Assembly (NCBI GenBank): GCA_945938055.1
Contig: CAMEUH010000021.1
Coordinates: 1-19,971, forward strand
DNA: 19,971 bases
From: an uncultured Eubacteriaceae bacterium
Lineage (GTDB): Bacteria; Bacillota; Clostridia; Lachnospirales; Lachnospiraceae
Direction of reading: 5' to 3'
Position numbers and translations under genes: made by a program. The notes below the pieces were generated by a model. It was given only the letters and a program-made list of their open reading frames with translations, was not told where the DNA came from and searched no databases. Shown here in pieces: positions 14,399-19,971 of this stretch (the first letter of the stretch is position 1; each line of letters begins with the position of its first letter).

Positions 14399-15790
14399 AT
14401 GGCAGCTAATAATATTGGTAAGATTACACAGATTATCGGTGCCGTTCTTGATATTAAGTTCAGCGAAGGAAATCTTCCGGAAATTAATAATGCGATTAAA
14501 ATCAAGAAAAATGACGGCAATGTGTTAGTTGTTGAAGTATCCCAGCATCTTGGCGACGATACGGTAAGATGTATCGCCATGGGACCGACCGATGGTCTGG
14601 TAAGAGGCATGGATGCTGAAAATACAGGCGCACCAATTTCCGTTCCGGTAGGAGAAAATACACTTGGACGTATTTTCAATGTACTTGGTGAAGCAATCGA
14701 TAACAAACCGGCTCCGGAAAATGTGGAATACTTACCTATTCATAGAAAGGCTCCGGCATTTGAGGAGCAGTCAACACAGGCGGAAGTACTGGAAACAGGT
14801 ATCAAGGTAGTAGATTTACTCTGTCCTTACCAGAAGGGTGGTAAAATCGGTCTTTTCGGCGGTGCCGGTGTAGGTAAGACTGTATTGATTCAGGAATTAA
14901 TTCGTAACATTGCTACGGAGCATGGCGGATATTCTGTATTTACCGGTGTAGGTGAGCGTACCAGAGAGGGTAACGACCTGTATCATGAAATGACAGAATC
15001 GGGTGTTATTAATAAGACCACCATGGTATTCGGTCAGATGAATGAACCACCTGGAGCAAGAATGAGAGTAGGTCTTACGGGACTTACCATGGCAGAGTAT
15101 TTCCGTGACCAGGGTGGTAAGGATGTACTTCTTTTCATTGATAATATTTTCCGTTTCACACAGGCAGGTTCCGAGGTGTCCGCACTTCTTGGACGTATGC
15201 CGTCTGCCGTTGGTTACCAGCCGACATTGCAGACAGAGATGGGTGCGCTTCAGGAACGTATTACATCTACAAAGAATGGTTCCATTACATCCGTTCAGGC
15301 TGTTTATGTACCTGCGGATGACTTAACAGACCCGGCTCCGGCAACAACCTTTGCCCATCTGGATGCAACGACGGTACTTTCCCGTTCTATCGTGGAACTG
15401 GGTATTTATCCGGCAGTTGACCCGTTAGAGTCTACTTCCAGAATTCTTGACCCACGTATTGTGGGAGAGGAACATTATAAGGTAGCCAGAGGCGTTCAGG
15501 AAATTCTTCAAAGATACAAGGAATTACAGGACATTATTGCAATTCTTGGTATGGATGAATTGTCAGAGGATGATAAATTGCTGGTTGCAAGAGCCAGAAA
15601 GATTCAGAAGTTTTTATCCCAGCCATTCTTCGTTGCAGGACAGTTTACGGGAATGGAAGGAAGGTATGTTCCTCTTAGTGAGACCATACAGGGCTTTAAG
15701 GAGATTCTGGAAGGAAAGCATGATGATGTTCCGGAAGGTTATTTCTTAAATGCCGGTAACATTGATGACGTGCTGGCCAGAGTGAAGTAG
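14399..15790 (+). CDS. atpD: ATP synthase F1 subunit beta (catalytic)
   Basis: Beta carries the catalytic sites for ATP synthesis and hydrolysis. The 463-residue protein has the Walker A loop GGAGVGKT at 154-161, the GERTREGND motif with the catalytic Glu, the LLFIDNIFRFTQAGSEVSALLGRMPSA block, and the C-terminal FLSQPFFVAGQFTG. The frame is open from an ATG at 14348, but AAAAGGAG at 14384-14391 with seven-base spacing and the family start MAANNIGKITQIIGAVLD support ATG 14399. The 50 bases between the atpG stop and this start hold only the ribosome site. Confidence 0.98.
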   Translation: MAANNIGKITQIIGAVLDIKFSEGNLPEINNAIKIKKNDGNVLVVEVSQHLGDDTVRCIAMGPTDGLVRGMDAENTGAPISVPVGENTLGRIFNVLGEAIDNKPAPENVEYLPIHRKAPAFEEQSTQAEVLETGIKVVDLLCPYQKGGKIGLFGGAGVGKTVLIQELIRNIATEHGGYSVFTGVGERTREGNDLYHEMTESGVINKTTMVFGQMNEPPGARMRVGLTGLTMAEYFRDQGGKDVLLFIDNIFRFTQAGSEVSALLGRMPSAVGYQPTLQTEMGALQERITSTKNGSITSVQAVYVPADDLTDPAPATTFAHLDATTVLSRSIVELGIYPAVDPLESTSRILDPRIVGEEHYKVARGVQEILQRYKELQDIIAILGMDELSEDDKLLVARARKIQKFLSQPFFVAGQFTGMEGRYVPLSETIQGFKEILEGKHDDVPEGYFLNAGNIDDVLARVK

Positions 15791-15802
15791 AGGTAGATGT
15801 GT

Positions 15803-16210
15803 ATGGCAGGTAAATTATTTCAATTAAAGATTATTTCGCCGGACAGAATTTTTTATGAAGGCGAGGCATGGATGGTGGAATTTACCTCCAGTGAAGGTGA
15901 ACTGGGTGTCTATGCAGATCATGTGCCGCTGACGACCATTCTGGTTCCGGGTATCATGACCATACATGAACAGGATGGAATCAAAAAGGCAGCAGTTCAT
16001 GCAGGTTTTGCGGAAATTCTGCAGGATAGGGTTAATGTGCTGGCAGAGGTCGCTGAGTGGCCGGAAGAGATTGACATTAACCGTGCCAATGAAGCAAGAA
16101 TCCGTGCCGAAAGACGTCTTGGAGGAGCCTCTGGTGAGGCAAACATCAACTTTGTACGTGCAGAGCTGGCACTGAAACGATCTTTAACAAGAATAAAGCT
16201 GTTAAGCTAG
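15803..16210 (+). CDS. atpC: ATP synthase F1 subunit epsilon
   Basis: Epsilon sits on the rotor foot and can inhibit ATP hydrolysis. The 135-residue protein has the N-terminal beta-sandwich (KIISPDRIFYEGEAWMVEF, EGELGVYADHVPLTTIL) and the two-helix C-terminal part (RANEARIRAERRLGG to RAELALKRSLTRIKLL). ATG 15797 is in frame, but GAGGT at 15790-15794 favours ATG 15803. It is the last subunit gene. Its stop is followed almost at once by a large hairpin. Confidence 0.95.
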   Translation: MAGKLFQLKIISPDRIFYEGEAWMVEFTSSEGELGVYADHVPLTTILVPGIMTIHEQDGIKKAAVHAGFAEILQDRVNVLAEVAEWPEEIDINRANEARIRAERRLGGASGEANINFVRAELALKRSLTRIKLLS

Positions 16211-16218
16211 TGAATAAA

Positions 16219-16278
16219 ACCTCCCGGTTTGGAAATAATGTGAAAAACAACATTATTTCGATAACTGGGAGGTTTTTT
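16219..16278 (+). terminator. atp operon terminator-like hairpin containing the next gene's ribosome site
   Basis: ACCTCCCGGTT (16219-16229) pairs with AACTGGGAGGT (16263-16273), with one G-U pair. Inside it, GAAATAATGT pairs with ACATTATTTC around a short A-rich loop. A run of six T follows (16273-16278), so it has full intrinsic-terminator form. The 3' arm contains GGGAGG (16267-16272), which lies six bases before the ATG at 16279. The same element can therefore end the operon and mask the ribosome site of the next gene. Confidence 0.8.
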
Positions 16279-17070
16279 ATGCCTGTATATAGGAATGAAG
16301 TAACAAAATTAAGCTGGAACAAGACCGTACGAAAGGTTATTCTTGCAGTAGTTTTATGGGTGGTTGCCATAACACGGATTCTGGTATATGGAAGCAGCAG
16401 CGCCAAAGAAACACTGGTAAGTGCATTTAACCAGATTCAGCTGAATGATATGAGTGCTTCCATTGAGGGATTCGGATATTATTCGGATGTATATTTAAGC
16501 GAGAAGGCAAAGGAGACTTTTGTAAAAGATATAGGATATGAGCTTGGGCTAAATTATTGTGATATAAAAACAGAGCGGGATGGCGAGCTTGCCACCACCA
16601 TTTTAACGAAAGAAGGAAAGTATGCAAAAACCGTGCTAAAACTTATTACCCGTGAAGAGAAAATATCAGAAAATGTGTTAGAAAGCCATCAGTATCTGAC
16701 GATTGAGATTGACCTGGGAGTCAATCTGGATGCTGCCGTGGATTATCAGAAGGTAGTAAAAGAAATCTTTGAAAAAATGGAGATTGATGGAGATGTAACG
16801 GTAAACCTGACCGGAAATCTGGAAGGAAAATCGGACATGGCGTTAAAGAACATGATTACAGACCAGCTGATTGAGAGAATGGATGCCAAAATAGTTGCGG
16901 AAAACCGGACAGAGGATTTATTCACGGTATATGCATATACGGATAAGGTGGATGACTTTATCAGGGTAAGCGGAAAGAAAATCAATTTAAATATCTCCGC
17001 TTACTATGATGAAGAAAAAGATAAGACTTATTTCTATGTGGCAACACCAATTATCAATACAGAATATTAG
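16279..17070 (+). CDS. YwmB family (TATA-box-binding-protein-like fold) protein
   Basis: This 263-residue protein has a short basic N-terminus and one hydrophobic segment (about 18-38), so it is probably exported or membrane-anchored. The rest fits the YwmB family (formerly DUF1779). Family-like blocks are DGDVTVNLTGNLEGK, then a helical ALKNMITDQLIERMDAK stretch, VYAYTDKVDDFIRVSGKKINLNISAYYDEEKDKTYFYVATPII. B. subtilis ywmB is also found a short distance after atpC, next to murAA and spoIID, which supports the call. Its function is unknown; the context suggests a link to cell wall or sporulation. The start is uncertain: GTG 16210, overlapping the atpC stop, would add 23 residues read through the hairpin. 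I prefer ATG 16279, with a perfect GGGAGG. It overlaps the end of the convergent kinase gene by four bases. Confidence 0.8.
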   Translation: MPVYRNEVTKLSWNKTVRKVILAVVLWVVAITRILVYGSSSAKETLVSAFNQIQLNDMSASIEGFGYYSDVYLSEKAKETFVKDIGYELGLNYCDIKTERDGELATTILTKEGKYAKTVLKLITREEKISENVLESHQYLTIEIDLGVNLDAAVDYQKVVKEIFEKMEIDGDVTVNLTGNLEGKSDMALKNMITDQLIERMDAKIVAENRTEDLFTVYAYTDKVDDFIRVSGKKINLNISAYYDEEKDKTYFYVATPIINTEY

Positions 17071-18671
17071 AGATGATTGATAATCCTTTGAAGCGCCATA
17101 AGGTCAATGGGTTTTGAAAGATGGTCGGTCATGCCGTGGCTTTTGGCAATGCTGATATCTTCCGAAAAGGCGTTGGCGGTCATGGCAATGATGGGAATAC
17201 TATCACCTTTTAATGCAGTCAGTTTCCGTATCTGCATGGTGGCATCATAACCATTCATGCCAGGCATCTTGATGTCCATGAAAATGGCATCAAAGTATCC
17301 GGCTGGATGGGAGGAGAAAAGCGTAATCGCTTCTTTTCCGTCATGTGCCGTTTCAACCGTTCCGTTGTTCATCTGAAGTAATTCTTTACCCACCTCGAGA
17401 TTCATGTCATTATCATCAACCAGAAGAAAATGAAATGAACGGGTGTGCCCAATTTCAGATGTAGTGAAGGTACAGGACTCCTTCTGAAATGGTTTCGTGC
17501 AGGAAACGGATATGAGAGGAAGGGTAATGATAAAGATACTCCCCTTTCCGACCTGACTGTCAACGGAAATGGTTCCATTCATGAGCAGAATCAGATTATG
17601 GGCAATGGCAAGCCCAAGACCACTTCCCTCGATGGCTTCATGATTATTATCACGGGTAAATGGCTGAAATATTTTGGATAAAAATTCTTCTGACATGCCA
17701 ATACCATTGTCTTTAATAAGGAACTCATAGCTTGTCAGGGAGTTCATGGATGATTTAGAGACATGAAAGGAGATTGCTCCTTTTTCTTTTGTGTATTTAC
17801 AGCTATTGGAAAGAAGATTGATTAAAATTTGCTTCAGCCGCAGTCTGTCACCAATTACAATATCATTTTCAATTCCGTTGCTTAAAAAAGAGAAGGATAA
17901 GCTCTTTTTTTTGATTTCCGGAGTAATGATGCTAAAAATTTCATCAAAAGCATCGCCGAGACAGAATTCCTCCTGTGATAATACCGATTGACCACTTTCG
18001 ATTTTTGACATATCGAGAATGTCGTTAATCAGAGACAGAAGATGCTTTCCGGCAGTATTGATTTTATTAAGACAGTTTAGAACGTATGACTGATCATGGA
18101 TATGGGTTCCGGCAAGAAGAGCCATGCCAAGAATGGCATTCATTGGCGTGCGGATATCATGTGACATATTACTTAGAAACTCTGTTTTAGCCTCATTTGC
18201 GCGTTTTGCTGCAGCAAAGGCATCACGGAGAGCCTGCTGGCTGATTAATTCTTCTTCTTTTTGCCTGGTTATTTCATTGCATGCAAGTGTTGCGTAATGA
18301 ATTGGAGATTCAAAGCCGGATGGAATTACCACAAAGCGCATCCAGCCGGAACGACCATGTATAATACGTCGGAACTCCAGTTCCAGAAAAGAGGAAGTTT
18401 TGGTAAGGGCTGCAATCAGATTTTCCTCATCAAAGAAATCAAGGAAATACTGGCGGTGTTCATCGCATACACAATGATTAGCGTAGTCCTGTGCAAGAGT
18501 ATGATATGTTCCTGTTTTATGTAAAAAGGAAAGTTCTGCGGAAGACTCAATGGTTGTATAGGTTCCGGAATAAAAATCAAGTAAGATTTTTGTAGAATAG
18601 ATGCTGTTAATCAGCTCATTTACGGAAGAAATTTCTGTGTAAAAGTTATCTGTATCATTCATGGATTTCAT
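17067..18671 (-). CDS. Soluble hybrid sensor histidine kinase / receiver protein
   Basis: This 534-residue signalling protein has no membrane segment, so it probably senses a cytoplasmic cue. Residues 15-135 resemble a PAS-type sensor module (ELEFRRII... GWMRFVVIPSG). A short coiled coil leads to a HisKA domain with SNMSHDIRTPMNAILG, phosphoacceptor His171. The HATPase domain has the N box QILINLLSNS (281-290), DNGIGM (321-326) and GSGLGLAI (349-356). After a linker, a receiver domain (about 413-534) has the acidic pair at 419-420, phosphoacceptor Asp466 in MDIKMPGMNG and Lys520. No HPt domain is attached and no response regulator lies beside it, so the partner is elsewhere. GGGGG seven bases before the ATG is a good binding site. 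It runs against its neighbours. Confidence 0.93.
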   Translation of the reverse strand: MKSMNDTDNFYTEISSVNELINSIYSTKILLDFYSGTYTTIESSAELSFLHKTGTYHTLAQDYANHCVCDEHRQYFLDFFDEENLIAALTKTSSFLELEFRRIIHGRSGWMRFVVIPSGFESPIHYATLACNEITRQKEEELISQQALRDAFAAAKRANEAKTEFLSNMSHDIRTPMNAILGMALLAGTHIHDQSYVLNCLNKINTAGKHLLSLINDILDMSKIESGQSVLSQEEFCLGDAFDEIFSIITPEIKKKSLSFSFLSNGIENDIVIGDRLRLKQILINLLSNSCKYTKEKGAISFHVSKSSMNSLTSYEFLIKDNGIGMSEEFLSKIFQPFTRDNNHEAIEGSGLGLAIAHNLILLMNGTISVDSQVGKGSIFIITLPLISVSCTKPFQKESCTFTTSEIGHTRSFHFLLVDDNDMNLEVGKELLQMNNGTVETAHDGKEAITLFSSHPAGYFDAIFMDIKMPGMNGYDATMQIRKLTALKGDSIPIIAMTANAFSEDISIAKSHGMTDHLSKPIDLMALQRIINHL

Positions 18672-18694
18672 GTAGTTACCCCCTCGACTGGTAC

Positions 18695-18723
18695 ATTATA
18701 CAAAATTCTATTCAAATAATCAA
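18695..18723 (-). promoter_or_regulatory. Sigma-A type promoter of the hybrid kinase gene
   Basis: On the minus strand TTGATT (18723-18718) and a perfect TATAAT (18700-18695) are 17 bases apart, only 23 bases upstream of the start at 18671. The transcript leader is thus very short. Confidence 0.75.
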
Positions 18724-18777
18724 CACCTAAAATTTTCTGCATATATTAAATTAAATGAGTAATGGCAGGTATCGTGC

Positions 18778-19185
18778 ATGTTTATGTTTGATGACGATAT
18801 GAGGGATGAAAATCTCTGGCACAATAGTGCATTTGGAGAAAGATTTTATCAGAACCGTATTTTAGAAGAAAATCCGCTTTCCATGATGCAGAGTGAAAGA
18901 GATATGAGCTATTTGTTAGAAATGTATCCGAAAGAGGCAAGGATTATCCGAAACCTGGTAGAAACGGCACTTGACATGGAGGATTACAGAGGGAGTTTTA
19001 TTTATGATGAGTATCCGGATAAATTCTTGTTTTTCCGTATGGTGAAGAAGATTACAGATCAGTACATGAGCCAGCAGACACCAACAGGGGATGATACATG
19101 CAAGAATCCGTGGGTAACGGAGGTGACACAGGTTATTCTGGCAAATGAGATTTACAGGAGACGGGGACGAAGAAAATTCTGGTAG
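18778..19185 (+). CDS. Uncharacterised 135-residue protein upstream of a germination gene
   Basis: I do not recognise a named family. The 135-residue product is soluble, with no signal or membrane segment. Its N-terminus is very acidic (FDDDMRDENLW). The middle (MSYLLEMYPKEARIIRNLVETALDMEDY, SFIYDEYPDKFLF) looks helical and well conserved in style. It ends with a basic tail EIYRRRGRRKFW. From memory, similar short proteins with a MYP...YDEYPD pattern and an EIYRRR tail occur in Clostridia, without known function. The start at 18778 has only a weak AGG upstream; ATG 18784 is the alternative. It lies between the divergent kinase gene and a GerA-family gene and has its own terminator, so it seems independently transcribed. 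Confidence 0.75.
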   Translation: MFMFDDDMRDENLWHNSAFGERFYQNRILEENPLSMMQSERDMSYLLEMYPKEARIIRNLVETALDMEDYRGSFIYDEYPDKFLFFRMVKKITDQYMSQQTPTGDDTCKNPWVTEVTQVILANEIYRRRGRRKFW

Positions 19186-19196
19186 GGAACAAAGAT

Positions 19197-19263
19197 GAGA
19201 TGGGGCTCTGATGCAAGGGCAGAACTTTGGATAGTTTTGCAGCAGGGGTTCCATCTCTTTTTT
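19197..19263 (+). terminator. Rho-independent terminator after the 135-residue protein
   Basis: GAGATGG (19197-19203) pairs perfectly with CCATCTC (19251-19257) and is followed by TTTTTTCC. Inside, CTG...GCAA can pair with TTGC...CAG, giving a long branched stem. It lies 11 bases after the stop at 19185. Confidence 0.8.
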
Positions 19264-19370
19264 CCTTCTTTTTCTGTTTTAGGTTGCTTTCTGGTATAAA
19301 AATCAGAGGAAAGGGTTACATTATTCTTAGTCAGGAAAATAAAAGTGGATGTGTAAGGAGAAGGAAGGGA

Positions 19371-19971
19371 ATGGAGAAGTTTACAGCTTCATTGCAGGAT
19401 AATGTTTCGGGGTTAAAGGAAATTCTCCGGTTGGACAAGAATTTTGATCTTTTGTATAAGGAGATGCAAATTGATGGTGTGAATGCAGGTTTCTTCTTTA
19501 TTGACGGATTTATTGAAGATGGAATCATGCAGAGAATTCTCCAGTATTTCTATGGGCTGAAGAGAGAAGATTTAAAGGATGCTGATTTCTTTGCATCGGC
19601 AGGGCTGCCTTATGTGGAAGTAGACGTGGAAAGTGATGTGGAAACGGTGATTACCAATATCCTTTCCGGTGTGGTTGCTTTTTTCGTGGATGGATTTGAC
19701 CAGTGTATCATGATTGACTGTCGCACCTATCCCATGCGAAGCGTGGATGAGCCATGGAAGGATAAGGTATTGCGTGGTTCAAGGGATGGTTTTGTTGAGA
19801 CGCTGGTGTTTAATGCGGCATTAATGCGAAGAAGAATTCGTGATCCAAAATTTTCTGTGGAAATCATGCGGGTAGGAGAACGGTCGCGTTCGGACGTAGC
19901 AATCTGTTATATCGAGGGAAAGGCAGATGTCAGGCTGGTAAACAGCCTTAAGGACAAGCTGTCACGTCTTA
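19371..19971 (+). CDS. GerA / SpoVAF-type spore germination protein, 5' part only
   Basis: This is the first 200 codons of a gene that runs off the window. The soluble N-terminal domain of the GerA family (GerAA, GerBA, SpoVAF) is recognisable. Family-like blocks are CIMIDCRTYPMRSVDEPWKDKV, then LRGSRDGFVETLVFNAALMRRRIRDP, and RSRSDVAICYIEGKAD. In complete proteins this domain precedes five or so membrane segments and forms the receptor core in the spore inner membrane. The missing part prevents a choice between GerAA and SpoVAF. A strong AAGGAG/GGAAGG-rich stretch precedes ATG 19371. Its presence implies the organism, or a recent ancestor, forms spores. Confidence 0.9.
   Translation, partial: MEKFTASLQDNVSGLKEILRLDKNFDLLYKEMQIDGVNAGFFFIDGFIEDGIMQRILQYFYGLKREDLKDADFFASAGLPYVEVDVESDVETVITNILSGVVAFFVDGFDQCIMIDCRTYPMRSVDEPWKDKVLRGSRDGFVETLVFNAALMRRRIRDPKFSVEIMRVGERSRSDVAICYIEGKADVRLVNSLKDKLSRL

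Noticed and set aside
16210..16278. GTG start at 16210 for the ywmB-like protein, giving 23 extra residues
   Set aside because: The extra residues are encoded by the hairpin itself, and the ATG at 16279 has a perfect GGGAGG with six-base spacing. The longer form is mentioned as an alternative only.
1..19971. CRISPR arrays, tRNA or rRNA genes, insertion sequences, prophage or defence systems
   Set aside because: I looked for regularly spaced repeats, transposase or integrase motifs, and tRNA-like cloverleaf ends such as CCA-adjacent stems, and saw none; nearly all sequence is accounted for by housekeeping genes.

Overview
The window looks like chromosomal DNA from a low-to-mid GC anaerobic Firmicute, most likely a Lachnospiraceae-type Clostridia. 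The evidence is AGGAGG ribosome binding sites, TTGACA/TATAAT promoters, pyruvate formate-lyase, a MecA adaptor, a spore-type CwlD amidase, a GerA-family germination protein and a YwmB-family protein directly after the ATP synthase operon. Family names come from reading the translations; no database search was possible. I saw no tRNA, rRNA, CRISPR array, insertion sequence or phage gene.

Layout. 1-1665 (minus) holds the first 555 codons of pflB, with the C-terminus and glycyl-radical loop outside the window. A 282-base divergent regulatory region follows, then a 67-residue DUF1858 CxxC protein (plus) and a strong terminator. mecA (minus, 2227-3042) is followed by a largely non-coding leader, from a strong promoter near 3175 to a TTG-started unknown small protein (3483-3692) with its own terminator. 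A plus-strand cluster comes next: a membrane-anchored SH3/GH18 cell-wall protein, a CwlD-like amidase, the tRNA t6A enzyme TsaC/Sua5, RpiB, and a dCMP deaminase. A DUF402 gene (minus, 8377-8847) separates this cluster from the complete F1Fo ATP synthase operon (9037-16210: atpZ-like, atpI-like, atpB-E-F-H-A-G-D-C). A ywmB-family gene follows, with its Shine-Dalgarno inside the operon's terminator-like hairpin. A soluble hybrid histidine kinase lies antiparallel (17067-18671), and the window ends with an unknown 135-residue protein and the 5' end of a GerA/SpoVAF-like gene.

How it fits together. The order tsaC, rpiB, atp operon, ywmB resembles the Bacillus subtilis atp neighbourhood, so most of the window is conserved housekeeping backbone. 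pflB supplies acetyl-CoA and formate in fermentation. The ATP synthase c subunit carries the complete set of residues of a sodium-binding site at the Ilyobacter tartaricus positions (Q32, V63, E65, T66, T67, Y70), which suggests Na+-coupled rather than proton-coupled energetics. CwlD-like, GH18, YwmB-like and GerA proteins point to a spore-forming lineage.

I did not find a convincing novel multi-gene system. The best second-look items are the predicted Na+ ring, the terminator/RBS hairpin between atpC and ywmB, the long leader plus small protein at 3175-3742, and the pflB/DUF1858 divergent region.
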